Assembly (NCBI RefSeq): GCF_000442255.1
Contig: NZ_KE557273.1
Coordinates: 152,002 to 216,001, forward strand
Reading direction: 5' to 3'
Length of the DNA stretch: 64,000 nucleotides
DNA from: Salipiger mucosus DSM 16094
GTDB taxonomy: Bacteria; Pseudomonadota; Alphaproteobacteria; Rhodobacterales; Rhodobacteraceae
Position numbers and translations under genes: made by a program. Numbering within the stretch: position 1 is the first letter of the stretch; the number at the start of each line of letters is the position of its first letter. The notes under the pieces are model-generated. The model ran no database searches. It was given only the letters and a program-made list of their open reading frames with translations, and had not been told where the DNA came from. Shown piece by piece: positions 8,900 to 21,265 of this stretch.

Positions 8900-11229
8900 C
8901 ACTCGGCGGTGAGCAGCGGCGGCTTCTTCGACGACAGGCGCAGCTTGTCGGGGCCCTCGGTCTTCAGGACGAGCTGGTCGTCCTTGACCGTGACCTTGAC
9001 CACGCCGCCCTTCTGGAGCTTGCCGAAGAGCAGCTCCTCGGAGAGCGGCTTCTTGATGTGCTCCTGGATGATGCGGCCCAGCGGGCGGGCGCCCATCTTG
9101 TCGTCGTAGCCCCGCTCTGCCAGCCATTCGGCCGCCGGCTTGGTCAGCTCGATGGTGACGTTCCGGTCCAGCAGCTGCGCTTCGAGCTGAAGCACGAACT
9201 TCTCGACGACCTGCAGGATCGTGGACTTGGGCAGCGGCTTGAAGCTGATGACCGCGTCCAGGCGGTTGCGGAATTCCGGCGTGAAGGTCCGCTCGATCGC
9301 GGCGGTATCCTCGCCCTCGCGGCGGTCGCGTCCGAAACCGATGGCCGCCTTGGCCTGCTCGGTCGCGCCGGCGTTCGAGGTCATGATGAGGATCACGTTG
9401 CGGAAATCCACCGTCCGGCCGTTGTGGTCGGTCAGCGTGCCGTGGTCCATCACCTGCAGCAGGATGTTGTAGACATCCGGGTGCGCTTTCTCGATCTCGT
9501 CGAGCAGGAGCACGCAGTGCGGGTGCTGGTCCACGCCGTCGGTGAGCTGACCGCCCTGATCGAAGCCGACATAGCCCGGCGGTGCGCCGATCAGGCGCGA
9601 GACGGCGTGTTTCTCCATGTATTCCGACATGTCGAAGCGCAGCAGTTCCACGCCCAGCGAGCTGGCGAGCTGGTTGGCCACCTCGGTCTTGCCGACGCCG
9701 GTGGGGCCGGCGAAGAGGTAGTTGCCGATGGGCTTCTCGGGCTCGCGCAGGCCGGCACGGGCCAGCTTGATGGCCGAGGACAGCGCCTCGATCGCGTTGT
9801 CCTGACCGAAGACCACGCGCTTGAGCGTCGCCTCGAGATCCTTGAGCACCTCGGCGTCGTCCTTCGAGACGTTCTTGGGCGGGATCCGCGCGATCTTGGC
9901 GACCACGGCCTCGATCTCCTTGGCACCGATGGACTTGCGGCGCTTGGAGGCGGCCACGAGATGCTGCGCCGCGCCGGCCTCGTCGATGACGTCGATGGCC
10001 TTGTCGGGCAGCTTGCGGTCGTTGATGTAGCGCGCGGACAGCTCCACGGCCGACTTGATCGCATCCTGGGTGTATTTCACCGAGTGGTGGTCCTCGAAGT
10101 AGGGCTTGAGGCCCTTGAGGATCTTGACGGTGTCATCCACCGAGGGTTCGGTCACGTCGATCTTCTGGAAGCGCCGCGACAGCGCGCGGTCCTTCTCGAA
10201 GTGCTGACGGAACTCCTTGTAGGTGGTGGAGCCCATGGTGCGCAGCTTGCCGCCCTGAAGCGCGGGCTTCAGCAGGTTCGATGCGTCCATCGCACCGCCC
10301 GAAGTGGCGCCAGCGCCGATCACCGTGTGAATCTCGTCGATGAAGAGCACCGCGTCGGGGTGTTCCTCGAGCTCCTGCACGACGGCCTTCAGCCGCTCCT
10401 CGAAGTCGCCGCGGTAGCGGGTGCCGGCCAGCAGCGCGCCCATGTCGAGCGAGTAGATCGTGGTATTGCGCAGCACCTCGGGGGTGTCGCCGTTGACGAT
10501 CTTGCGCGCGAGACCCTCGGCGATGGCGGTCTTGCCCACGCCGGGATCGCCCACCAGGAGCGGGTTGTTCTTGCGCCGGCGGCAGAGCACCTGGATGCAG
10601 CGCTCAACCTCCTGGCCACGGCCGATCAGCGGGTCGACGTCGCCCTGGCGGGACTTGGCGTTGAGATCCACGCAGTACTTGCCGAGCGCCGACTCCTTGT
10701 TGTCGGCCTGCGGCGCCTCCTGCGAGGTCTTGGCCTCTTCCTCGGCTTCCTGGGCGCCCTGGACGGGACGCGCCTCGCCGTAGGCGGGGTTCTTGGCCAC
10801 GCCGTGCGCGATGAAGTTCACCGCGTCGTAGCGGGTCATGTCCTGCTCCTGCAGGAAGTAGGCCGCGTTCGATTCGCGCTCGGCGAAGATGGCCACCAGG
10901 ACGTTGGCCCCCGTCACCTCCGTCCGGCCCGAGCTTTGAACGTGGATCGCGGCGCGCTGGATGACGCGCTGGAAGGCGGCGGTGGGCACCGCCTCGGACC
11001 CCTCGATGTCTGTCACGAGGTTCGACAGGTCCTCGTCGATGAACTCGACCAGCGTGGTCCGCAGTTCTTCGGTGTCCACCGAACAGGCCTTCATGACGCG
11101 GGCGGCGTCAGGTTCGTCGACCAGCGCCAGCAGCAGATGTTCGAGGGTCGCGAACTCGTGGCTGCGCGAATTGGCCAGCGCGAGGGCCGCGTGGATTGCC
11201 TGCTCCAGGGTGTTCGAGAATGAAGGCAC
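8899..11229 (-). CDS. clpA: ATP-dependent Clp protease ATP-binding subunit ClpA
   Basis: 776 residues. The Clp N-domain (about 1-145) is followed by two AAA+ modules with Walker A GDPGVGKTA and GPTGVGKTE and Walker B VLFIDEIHT and VLLLDEIEK. There is no long ClpB-type middle coiled coil, which makes it ClpA. ClpA unfolds substrates for ClpP and works with the adaptor ClpS; neither partner is in the window. The start is GTG 11229 after a GAGGAGCA ribosome site. A TTCAAG at 11313-11318 (CTTGAA on the coding strand) resembles an RpoH -35, but no good -10 was found. Confidence 0.95.
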   Translation of the reverse strand: MPSFSNTLEQAIHAALALANSRSHEFATLEHLLLALVDEPDAARVMKACSVDTEELRTTLVEFIDEDLSNLVTDIEGSEAVPTAAFQRVIQRAAIHVQSSGRTEVTGANVLVAIFAERESNAAYFLQEQDMTRYDAVNFIAHGVAKNPAYGEARPVQGAQEAEEEAKTSQEAPQADNKESALGKYCVDLNAKSRQGDVDPLIGRGQEVERCIQVLCRRRKNNPLLVGDPGVGKTAIAEGLARKIVNGDTPEVLRNTTIYSLDMGALLAGTRYRGDFEERLKAVVQELEEHPDAVLFIDEIHTVIGAGATSGGAMDASNLLKPALQGGKLRTMGSTTYKEFRQHFEKDRALSRRFQKIDVTEPSVDDTVKILKGLKPYFEDHHSVKYTQDAIKSAVELSARYINDRKLPDKAIDVIDEAGAAQHLVAASKRRKSIGAKEIEAVVAKIARIPPKNVSKDDAEVLKDLEATLKRVVFGQDNAIEALSSAIKLARAGLREPEKPIGNYLFAGPTGVGKTEVANQLASSLGVELLRFDMSEYMEKHAVSRLIGAPPGYVGFDQGGQLTDGVDQHPHCVLLLDEIEKAHPDVYNILLQVMDHGTLTDHNGRTVDFRNVILIMTSNAGATEQAKAAIGFGRDRREGEDTAAIERTFTPEFRNRLDAVISFKPLPKSTILQVVEKFVLQLEAQLLDRNVTIELTKPAAEWLAERGYDDKMGARPLGRIIQEHIKKPLSEELLFGKLQKGGVVKVTVKDDQLVLKTEGPDKLRLSSKKPPLLTAE

Positions 11230-11384
11230 GGGGGTGCTCCTCTTGTCTGCGTCGGGCCTTGGTCTCCCAACTTTGCCTCTTACGGTTAAAGTTTGGTCGA
11301 TCCCGACGGTGCTTCAAGTCTTTTCTGTTCCTGCGTCGCTCACAATTGCCGCGAGGGGTGCAACGTGGCGTGAAAGCGGGCGGC

Positions 11385-12146
11385 TCAGAACCGGTCCTTC
11401 CGGGCACGGATTTCGGCGAAAACCCGGGCCTCCGCGTCGTCCGGCATCTCGAGCCGTTCGCGGATCTCGGGACTGTCGGGGCGCAGGAAGGGGTTGGTGG
11501 CCAGTTCCTCGGACAGCGCGCAGGGTACGGTAGGTCGTCCCTCTGACCGGGCTTTGGCAATCTCGTCTATACGAGATTTAAGTGCCTCGTTGCCGGGTTC
11601 AATGGTCTCGGCGAAGCGCGCGTTCGCCTGGGTGTATTCGTGACCCGAGTAGATCATGGTCTCGGGCGGCAGTTCTGCGAGTTTCGACAGGCTCTCCCAC
11701 ATCATTTCGGGCGTGCCCTCGAAGACACGGCCGCAGCCGAGCGCCATGAGGCTGTCGGCGGTGAAGGCGGCCTCGCCCTCGGGCATGTAGAAGGCGACGT
11801 GCCCCATCGTGTGGCCCGGGACGGAAATCACGCGCACCTCGGTGCCCGCGACCCACGGGTCGTCGCCTTCTTCCAGCGCCTGCGTCAGCGGCGGCAGCTT
11901 GGCCTCCTCGGCGCGCGGACCCATGACCGCGCAGCCGTATTTTTCGCGCAGTTCGGCCACGCCGCCGACGTGGTCGTGGTGGTGGTGGGTGATGAGCAGC
12001 GTGTCGAGCTCCCAGCCCCGCGACTCGAGCTCGGCTAGGATAGGGCCGGCCTCGGGCGCGTCCACGAGGATGACGCCGTCGGGAGCCTTCACGAGGTAGG
12101 CATAGTTGTCGCTGAGACAGGGGACGGTCACGATCTCCAGGGGCAT
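11385..12146 (-). CDS. gloB: Hydroxyacylglutathione hydrolase (glyoxalase II)
   Basis: 253 residues from ATG 12146 ([19 protein letters not shown]), which has AAAGGA at a good distance; the in-frame ATG at 12152 is too close to that site. It is a metallo-beta-lactamase fold enzyme with the metal motif [10 protein letters not shown], then GHTMGHV and a late [12 protein letters not shown], the usual GloB pattern. It hydrolyses S-D-lactoylglutathione to D-lactate and glutathione. The short spacer (12147-12208) holds the divergent promoters of this gene and the methyltransferase-like gene. Confidence 0.92.
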   Translation of the reverse strand: MPLEIVTVPCLSDNYAYLVKAPDGVILVDAPEAGPILAELESRGWELDTLLITHHHHDHVGGVAELREKYGCAVMGPRAEEAKLPPLTQALEEGDDPWVAGTEVRVISVPGHTMGHVAFYMPEGEAAFTADSLMALGCGRVFEGTPEMMWESLSKLAELPPETMIYSGHEYTQANARFAETIEPGNEALKSRIDEIAKARSEGRPTVPCALSEELATNPFLRPDSPEIRERLEMPDDAEARVFAEIRARKDRF

Positions 12147-12208
12147 GGTCATTCCTTTGCGGCTTTGCCAGAGTGTCCCCAGCTTGGCGGATCGGTCGGA
12201 GCGCCGCA

Positions 12209-12958
12209 ATGCATCTGGACGTGAACACTCTGCGTGACTTCTACTACCGCAGCGCCCTGGGGCGCGCGGCGCAGCGGGCCGTGCGCGACCAGGTGTTGCG
12301 CTTCTGGCCCGCGGGCGAGCGGCAGACCGTCGTCGGCTTCGGCTTCGCCGCGCCGCTGCTGCGCCCCTACCTAAGCACCGCGCGCCGGGTCGTGGCCCTG
12401 ATGCCGGGTCCGCAGGGGGTGATGCCCTGGCCGGCCGGGCAGCCCAACGTCTCGGTCCTCTGCGAGGAGACGCTCTGGCCTCTGGACACCGGCCATGTCG
12501 ACCGGCTGATCCTGATGCACGGGCTCGAGACCTCGGAACGGCCGACCGAGCTACTGGACGAATGCTACCGGGTGCTGGGGCCGGGCGGCGAGGTGCTGTT
12601 CATCGTTCCCAACCGCTCCGGGCTCTGGGCGCGCTCGGACGCCACGCCCTTCGGCTACGGGCGGCCCTATTCGATCAGCCAGCTCGACGCGCAGCTCAAG
12701 GCGCATGACTTCACCCGCATCAACTATGCCTCGGTGCTCTACCAGCCGCCCTCGACCCGGCGCTTCTGGATGAAGACGGCCCCGGGCTGGGAGCGGATGG
12801 GCCGCGCCATCCCCGCGGTCATGGCCGGGGGCGTACTGATCGTGCAGGCCTCAAAGCGCCACCCGCCGCAGCGCAAGGGGCTGGGCACCCGGGTGCGCGT
12901 GCCGAGCCCGCTCGACGTGCTCGCCCCCAAGCCCGGACAGACCGCAAAACCCGTCTGA
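12209..12958 (+). CDS. Class I SAM methyltransferase-like protein
   Basis: 249 residues from ATG 12209 ([18 protein letters not shown]). The core matches a methyltransferase-11-type Rossmann fold: motif I is the variant [15 protein letters not shown], and the later [23 protein letters not shown] is typical. The usual E/DxGxGxG is degenerate (GFGFAAP), so SAM binding should be tested. The substrate is unknown. The C-terminal 40 residues are basic and proline-rich. It is divergent from gloB, a common pairing in Rhodobacterales. Confidence 0.72.
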   Translation: MHLDVNTLRDFYYRSALGRAAQRAVRDQVLRFWPAGERQTVVGFGFAAPLLRPYLSTARRVVALMPGPQGVMPWPAGQPNVSVLCEETLWPLDTGHVDRLILMHGLETSERPTELLDECYRVLGPGGEVLFIVPNRSGLWARSDATPFGYGRPYSISQLDAQLKAHDFTRINYASVLYQPPSTRRFWMKTAPGWERMGRAIPAVMAGGVLIVQASKRHPPQRKGLGTRVRVPSPLDVLAPKPGQTAKPV

Positions 12959-13312
12959 GGCTGTGTCGCCGCAGACGTGGGGCAGTGCGGATTCGCTGTG
13001 CGTTGCGACCTTTAACGCTACCATCTTCGGTGCGGCCGAAGCGCCGCCGATTGCGGCAGAATCGCGCATTCGCCCGAAAATACCTCATGTTTCCAGAGTG
13101 CTGCCCCGAATGCCCCGCCAGCTTTCGTGCAAGTCATTGGAATTCCGGGGTTCGCGCGTTTGTTAAAACGCCGTTAGCATGTTGCGAGGTCTGGGAGGCT
13201 CTGCTACATCCGCGCTGATTTTGACGCTCTGGGAGCCTCAGGGCAGGGACAACGCCTCCGGACGCCGGGACGACCCCGCGTGTCACGGGGGCATCATATC
13301 GGAAGGGTGGAC
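12959..13312. other. Intergenic region upstream of the atp operon
   Basis: 354 bases without a convincing gene. It must carry the atpHAGDC promoter. The only ordered element seen is a small inverted repeat GCGTTT-N4-AAACGC at 13156-13171. TTGACG at 13221-13226 could be a -35 element, but no -10 at the right spacing stands out. Short frames here do not have codon use like the neighbouring genes. Confidence 0.5.
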
Positions 13313-13873
13313 GTGTCTGAATCAGCTTCGATCTCCAGCGGCATCGCGGCACGCTATGCCACGGCGATCTTCGAGATCGCCAAAGAGGAACAACAGCTCG
13401 ACCAGCTGGAAGCCAACCTTGACGATCTGGCGCAGGCGCTGGAGGACAGTGCGGATCTGCGCGACCTGATCTCCTCGCCCGTCTATTCGCGCCAGGCGCA
13501 ACAGGATGCGATCACCGTGATCGCCGACAAGATGGGCCTGATCCCGGTGGTCAAGAACTCGCTGGGCCTGATGGCACAGAAGCGGCGCCTCTTCGTGGTG
13601 CCTCAGCTGGTCACCCAGCTGCGCGAGATGATCGCGCGCCACAAGGGCGAAGTCACCGCCGAGGTGGTCTCGGCCACCGCGCTGACCGACGCCCAGGCCG
13701 CAAAGCTCGCCGAGACGCTGAAAGCCAGTGTCGGGCGCGAGATCAAGATCAACACGACCGTGGATGAAAGCCTCATTGGCGGTCTCGTAGTCAAGGTGGG
13801 CTCGAAGATGATCGACACCTCGATCGCCTCCAAGCTCGATTCCCTCCAGAATGCCATGAAAGAGGTCGGATAA
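13313..13873 (+). CDS. atpH: F1 ATP synthase subunit delta
   Basis: 186 residues from GTG 13313 ([22 protein letters not shown]), chosen because GGAAGGGTGG precedes it at 13301-13310 and the family normally begins just before the helix GIAARYA; an upstream in-frame start at 13280 adds a non-conserved leader. The C-terminal region has the OSCP/delta pattern [16 protein letters not shown]. The delta subunit joins F1 to the peripheral stalk. It is the first gene of atpHAGDC; its stop abuts the atpA start directly. Confidence 0.93.
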   Translation: MSESASISSGIAARYATAIFEIAKEEQQLDQLEANLDDLAQALEDSADLRDLISSPVYSRQAQQDAITVIADKMGLIPVVKNSLGLMAQKRRLFVVPQLVTQLREMIARHKGEVTAEVVSATALTDAQAAKLAETLKASVGREIKINTTVDESLIGGLVVKVGSKMIDTSIASKLDSLQNAMKEVG

Positions 13874-15409
13874 ATGGGTATCCAAGCAGCCGAGATTTCT
13901 GCGATCCTGAAGGAGCAGATCAAGAACTTCGGTCAGGAGGCCGAGGTTGCAGAAGTGGGCCGCGTGCTCTCCGTCGGTGACGGCATCGCCCGTGTTCACG
14001 GCCTCGACGCGGTGAAGGCCGGCGAGATGGTCGAGTTCCCCGGCGGCATCATGGGCATGGCGCTGAACCTGGAAAGCGACAACGTCGGCGTCGTGATCTT
14101 CGGGTCGGACCGCGACATCAAGGAAGGTGACGTCGTCAAGCGCACCAACTCGATCGTGGACGTGCCCGCCGGCGAGCAGATGCTCGGCCGCGTGGTCGAC
14201 GGCCTCGGCAACCCGCTGGATGGCAAGGGCGCCATCGACGCCTCCGAGCGCCGCGTCGCCGACGTGAAGGCGCCGGGCATCATCCCGCGTAAATCGGTGC
14301 ACGAGCCCATGGCGACCGGCCTCAAGGCCATCGACGCCATGATCCCGATCGGCCGTGGCCAGCGCGAGCTGATCATTGGCGACCGTCAGACCGGCAAGAC
14401 CGCCATCGCGCTCGACACGATCCTGAACCAGAAGTCGTACAACGACGCGGCCAAGGACGACAGCGACAAGCTGTACTGCGTCTACGTCGCCGTCGGCCAG
14501 AAGCGCTCGACCGTGGCGCAACTGGTGAAGCGTCTCGAGGAAACCGGCGCCATCGACTACTCGATCGTCGTCGCCGCGACCGCGTCGGACCCCGCGCCGA
14601 TGCAGTACCTCGCGCCCTACACCGCGACCGCGATCGCCGAGCACTTCCGCGACAACGGCAAGCACGCGCTCATCATCTACGATGACCTGTCCAAGCAGGC
14701 CGTTTCCTACCGCCAGATGTCGCTGCTGCTGCGCCGCCCGCCGGGCCGCGAAGCCTACCCGGGCGACGTCTTCTACCTGCACTCGCGCCTGCTGGAGCGT
14801 TCGGCGAAGCTGAACGAGGACCACGGCTCGGGCTCGCTGACGGCGCTGCCGATCATCGAAACGCAGGGCGGCGACGTGTCGGCCTTCATCCCGACCAACG
14901 TGATCTCGATCACCGACGGCCAGATCTTCCTCGAGACGGAACTCTTCTTCCAGGGCATCCGTCCGGCCGTGAACACCGGTCTGTCGGTGTCGCGCGTGGG
15001 CTCCTCGGCCCAGACCAACGCGATGAAGTCGGTTGCCGGCCCGGTGAAGCTCTCGCTCGCCCAGTACCGCGAGATGGCCGCCTTCGCGCAGTTCGGTTCC
15101 GACCTCGACGCCGCGACCCAGCGTCTGCTGAACCGCGGTGCGCGCCTGACCGAGCTCATGAAGCAGCCGCAGTATTCGCCGCTGACCAACGCCGAGATCG
15201 TCTGCGTGATCTACGCCGGCACCAACGGCTACCTCGACGACATCGACGTGGGCCAGGTCGGCCGCTTCGAGCAGGGTCTGCTCAAGCACCTGCGCGGCAA
15301 GCGCAAGGACCTGCTCGACTGGATCGAGTCCGAGGACCCCAAGGTCAAGGGCGATGCGGAAGGCAAGATCAAGGCTGCGATCGACGAATTTGCCGCCGAC
15401 TTCGCATAA
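13874..15409 (+). CDS. atpA: F1 ATP synthase subunit alpha
   Basis: 511 residues, full length. The P-loop is [15 protein letters not shown] near residue 170, and the family signature around [17 protein letters not shown] lies near 364-380. Alpha forms the non-catalytic nucleotide sites of the alpha3beta3 ring. The ATG directly follows the atpH stop (TAAATG), consistent with coupled translation. Confidence 0.98.
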   Translation: MGIQAAEISAILKEQIKNFGQEAEVAEVGRVLSVGDGIARVHGLDAVKAGEMVEFPGGIMGMALNLESDNVGVVIFGSDRDIKEGDVVKRTNSIVDVPAGEQMLGRVVDGLGNPLDGKGAIDASERRVADVKAPGIIPRKSVHEPMATGLKAIDAMIPIGRGQRELIIGDRQTGKTAIALDTILNQKSYNDAAKDDSDKLYCVYVAVGQKRSTVAQLVKRLEETGAIDYSIVVAATASDPAPMQYLAPYTATAIAEHFRDNGKHALIIYDDLSKQAVSYRQMSLLLRRPPGREAYPGDVFYLHSRLLERSAKLNEDHGSGSLTALPIIETQGGDVSAFIPTNVISITDGQIFLETELFFQGIRPAVNTGLSVSRVGSSAQTNAMKSVAGPVKLSLAQYREMAAFAQFGSDLDAATQRLLNRGARLTELMKQPQYSPLTNAEIVCVIYAGTNGYLDDIDVGQVGRFEQGLLKHLRGKRKDLLDWIESEDPKVKGDAEGKIKAAIDEFAADFA

Positions 15410-15421
15410 GGAGACGAGGCT

Positions 15422-16306
15422 GTGCCAAATCTCAAGGACCTGAAGAACCGGATCTCGTCGGTCAAGTCGACCCGCAAGATCACCAAGGCCATGCAGATGG
15501 TGGCCGCCGCGAAACTGCGGCGGGCACAGGACGCGGCCGAGATGTCGCGGCCCTATACCGAGCGGTTCAACGCCGTGATGGGCGCGCTGGCGGCTTCGGT
15601 CGCCGGCAGCCCCACGGCGCCGCGCCTGCTTACGGGCACGGGCTCGGACAAGGTGCATCTGCTGATTGTCATGACCGCCGAGCGCGGCCTTTGCGGTGGC
15701 TTCAACAGCTCCATCGTCAAGAAGGCGCGCGGTGACATCGAACGCCTTCGGGCCGAGGGCAAGGACGTCAAGATCCTGACCGTCGGCAAGAAGGGCCGCG
15801 AGCAGCTCAAGCGGGACCACGGCGATCTCTTCGTCGGTCACGTCGACCTGAGCGACGTCAAGAAGATCGGCTACGCGGACGCGCAGAACATCGCCAAGGA
15901 CGTTCTCGGCCGCTTCGACGCGGACGAATTCGACGTGGCGACGATCTACTACAGCGTCTTCCAGTCGGTGATCTCGCAGACGCCCACGGCTCAGCAGATC
16001 ATTCCGGCCAGCTACGATGCGCCGGAAGAGGGCGAGGACGCGGGCGCCGCGACGGACTACGACTACGAGCCCGACGAGGAGCGCATCCTGGCCGACCTGC
16101 TGCCGCGAGGCGTGGCGACGCAGATCTTCGCGGCACTGCTCGAGAATGCCGCCTCGGAACAGGGCGCACGGATGAGCGCCATGGACAACGCGACCCGCAA
16201 CGCGGGCGAGATGATCGACAAGCTGACCATCGAGTACAACCGCTCGCGTCAGGCGGTCATCACCAACGAACTGATCGAAATCATCTCGGGCGCCGAGGCG
16301 CTCTAA
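15422..16306 (+). CDS. atpG: F1 ATP synthase subunit gamma
   Basis: 294 residues from GTG 15422, after AAGGAGACGAG. It begins with the long N-terminal rotor helix ([19 protein letters not shown], then [16 protein letters not shown]) and ends with the conserved C-terminal helix ([19 protein letters not shown]). An acidic insert ([19 protein letters not shown], about residues 200-220) sits before the C-terminal helix. Gamma is the central shaft of F1. Confidence 0.97.
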   Translation: MPNLKDLKNRISSVKSTRKITKAMQMVAAAKLRRAQDAAEMSRPYTERFNAVMGALAASVAGSPTAPRLLTGTGSDKVHLLIVMTAERGLCGGFNSSIVKKARGDIERLRAEGKDVKILTVGKKGREQLKRDHGDLFVGHVDLSDVKKIGYADAQNIAKDVLGRFDADEFDVATIYYSVFQSVISQTPTAQQIIPASYDAPEEGEDAGAATDYDYEPDEERILADLLPRGVATQIFAALLENAASEQGARMSAMDNATRNAGEMIDKLTIEYNRSRQAVITNELIEIISGAEAL

Positions 16307-16322
16307 GAACCGGAGACGATAA

Positions 16323-17747
<1,425 letters not shown>

Positions 17748-17759
17748 GCCATGCCTGCG

Positions 17760-17782
17760 GGCCCCGGCCATGCGCCGGGGCC
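17760..17782 (+). other. Hairpin between atpD and atpC
   Basis: Arms GGCCCCGGC (17760-17768) and GCCGGGGCC (17774-17782) with a five-base loop, 13 bases after the atpD stop. There is no T-run, so full termination is unlikely; the hairpin could protect the upstream mRNA or lower expression of atpC relative to the three beta subunits. Confidence 0.45.
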
Positions 17783-17852
17783 GCCACGCGGACAGGCAGA
17801 GGCTCCGGATCGCGGTCCGGGGCTGGGTGCAAGACAGGAAAAGAGGCCCTGA

Positions 17853-18287
17853 ATGGCTGATACGATGCAATTCGATCTGGTGAGCCCCGAGCGGCGCCTG
17901 CTGTCGGCCGGGGTCACGTCGGTCGCGATTCCCGGCATGGACGGCGACATGACGGTGGGACCGGGCCACGCGCCCGTCATCACCACGCTGCGCCCGGGCA
18001 TCCTGCGGGCCGAGACCGAGAAGGGCTCGGAAGAGTTCGTGGTCACCGGCGGTTTCGCCGAGATCGGCGCGGGCGTGACCGTGCTGGCCGAGAAGGCCGT
18101 GCCGCACGCCGACATGGACCAGGCCACCTACGAGGCGCTGGTCGAGGAGGCCGAGCGCGCCTACCACGAGGTCAAGCAAGCGACCGAGAACGAGCCGGGC
18201 CCGGTCGACGAAGCGGCGAAGCTGCTGCAGGACATGGTCGCCGTGGGCGGTCACATCGGACTGGACCCCAAGCAGCCGAACTTCTGA
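17853..18287 (+). CDS. atpC: F1 ATP synthase subunit epsilon
   Basis: 144 residues. The N-terminal beta-sandwich is typical ([46 protein letters not shown]). The C-terminal helical part is short and acidic. Epsilon is a rotor-stalk subunit and in many bacteria an ATPase inhibitor. It is the last gene of the operon, closed by an intrinsic terminator at 18318-18344. Confidence 0.95.
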   Translation: MADTMQFDLVSPERRLLSAGVTSVAIPGMDGDMTVGPGHAPVITTLRPGILRAETEKGSEEFVVTGGFAEIGAGVTVLAEKAVPHADMDQATYEALVEEAERAYHEVKQATENEPGPVDEAAKLLQDMVAVGGHIGLDPKQPNF

Positions 18288-18317
18288 GGCTGTTCCACGG
18301 GATCAGACGAGATGACA

Positions 18318-18344
18318 GGGCTCCGCGATGCGGGGCCCTTTTTT
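18318..18344 (+). terminator. Intrinsic terminator of the atp operon
   Basis: Stem GGGCTCCGC (18318-18326), loop GAT and GCGGGGCCC (18330-18338), with one mismatched or wobble position, followed by six T (18339-18344). It lies 30 bases after the atpC stop. Confidence 0.85.
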
Positions 18345-18438
18345 CGTACGTGCGCCCCATATGATTGGCGCAAGACAGCCGTTTCAATTCCCGGCCGCCT
18401 GCGGAAAGATGGCGACGAACGGCAAGCGAGGCGAGGTC

Positions 18439-18792
18439 ATGCGCAAACTTCGGGCGTCCCGCGTGGGCGTGGACCAGGGCAACGTCGAGGTCTTTTCCGA
18501 CTTCGCCAGCGGCGGTGACATGTGGACGGGCTCCGGCTCCCGCGAGCGTCGCAAGGCGGTGAGCTTTTCCGAGCCCTTCAGCACCGTCCCCACGGTTCAC
18601 GTGACGCTTTCGCTCTGGGACATCGACCAGGGCGCCAACGTGCGGGCGGACCTGCAGGCTGACAACGTGACCGCCAGGGGGTTCGAGCTGGTCTTCCGCA
18701 CCTGGGCCGACACGCGTGTCGCAAGGGTGCGCATGTCTTGGATGGCCATCGGCGAGGTGAAGGGCGAGGACGACTGGGAGGTCTTTTCCTGA
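18439..18792 (+). CDS. H-type lectin domain protein
   Basis: 117 residues from ATG 18439 (MRKLRASRVGVDQGNVEVF), preceded by GCGAGG. The sequence fits the H-type lectin fold (PF09458 type): VSFSEPFSTVPTVHVTLS, then NVTARGFELVFRTWADTRV and MSWMAIGE at the end. Known members bind GalNAc-like sugars in animals, slime moulds and some bacteria; no bacterial role is well established. No signal peptide is seen, so the protein appears cytoplasmic or is exported in another way. It stands alone between two intrinsic terminators, so it has its own promoter. Confidence 0.78.
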   Translation: MRKLRASRVGVDQGNVEVFSDFASGGDMWTGSGSRERRKAVSFSEPFSTVPTVHVTLSLWDIDQGANVRADLQADNVTARGFELVFRTWADTRVARVRMSWMAIGEVKGEDDWEVFS

Positions 18793-18821
18793 GGCTCCCG
18801 TCGCAGCACATGGCCCGCAGC

Positions 18822-18848
18822 AAAAAGGCGCCCCGAGGGGCGCCTTTT
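18822..18848. terminator. Bidirectional intrinsic terminator between lectin gene and groL
   Basis: Perfect palindrome GGCGCCCC-GA-GGGGCGCC (18827-18844) with five A before it and four T after it, so it can act on both strands. It lies 30 bases after the lectin stop and about 110 bases beyond the groL stop. Confidence 0.8.
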
Positions 18849-18960
18849 CGTGCCGGTTTCCGGCATCGTTCTTGAAGCGGGGGGCTTGCGTGACCGGCGC
18901 CGGGGGCGCCGATGCACGCTTGCACTCCGGCATGGTTCCCCGCGAGGGGAGCCAGCCGTC

Positions 18961-20610
<1,650 letters not shown>

Positions 20611-20667
20611 CTAGAGTTCTCCTGATTCTTCTGGTTGTTCAGAGGTGTCGGACAGACGGGACCGCGC

Positions 20668-20979
20668 TCAGGCGGCCTGGGCCTCTGCGGCGTCCGCGAT
20701 GATGCCGAGAATGTCGGATTCCTTCATGATCAGCAGCTCTTCGCCGTCGATGCTGACCTCGGTGCCCGACCACTTGCCGAAGAGGACGCGATCGCCTGCC
20801 TTGACGGCCATGTCGATCAGCTCGCCCGACTCCTTGCGTGTGCCTTCGCCACATGCGACCACAACGCCCTCTGCGGGCTTTTCCTTGGCGCTGTCGGGGA
20901 TGATCAGACCGCCCTTGGTCTTATCTTCGCTCTCAACGCGGCGGACCAGCACGCGGTCGTGAAGCGGTTTGAATGCCAT
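20668..20979 (-). CDS. groES: Co-chaperonin GroES
   Basis: 103 residues starting [19 protein letters not shown], with the mobile loop [15 protein letters not shown] and the end [10 protein letters not shown]. It forms the heptameric lid of GroEL. First gene of the groESL operon; the promoter and a CIRCE operator lie 50-115 bases upstream. Confidence 0.97.
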   Translation of the reverse strand: MAFKPLHDRVLVRRVESEDKTKGGLIIPDSAKEKPAEGVVVACGEGTRKESGELIDMAVKAGDRVLFGKWSGTEVSIDGEELLIMKESDILGIIADAAEAQAA

Positions 20980-21030
20980 CTTCGAGTCTCCTAGCTCAAA
21001 GGTTGTCCCTACCGGCCCCGAACGGGACCG

Positions 21031-21057
21031 TTAGCACTCGGGGTAGGTGAGTGCCAA
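21031..21057 (-). promoter_or_regulatory. CIRCE operator (HrcA binding site) of groESL
   Basis: TTAGCACTC (21031-21039), nine-base spacer, GAGTGCCAA (21049-21057). This matches the consensus TTAGCACTC-N9-GAGTGCTAA with one change. HrcA binding to CIRCE represses groESL without heat stress. hrcA itself is not in the window. Confidence 0.93.
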
Positions 21058-21064
21058 CGGCGCT

Positions 21065-21093
21065 TAGCTAAGGACGGCAGCGAGTCGTGTCAA
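21065..21093 (-). promoter_or_regulatory. Sigma70-type promoter of groESL
   Basis: On the reverse strand a perfect -35 TTGACA (21093-21088) is followed, after exactly 17 bases, by TAGCTA (21070-21065). Transcription would then begin near 21058, at the edge of the CIRCE element, the usual geometry for HrcA repression. Confidence 0.7.
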
Positions 21094-21265
21094 CGGTTCG
21101 GGAGCGGAATTTTTGCGCGCCGCGAGCAGGCTTGCCGCTCGATTGGCAGCGCTGCCAAAGCGGCAGGCGGGCCGGGCGGAATACCGGCGTGCACTCCCCC
21201 GGGAAATCTGGTCTGGTAACGATACCACGCCCGCGAACGCCGGGCCTTCCGGAAAGAATACTTTC

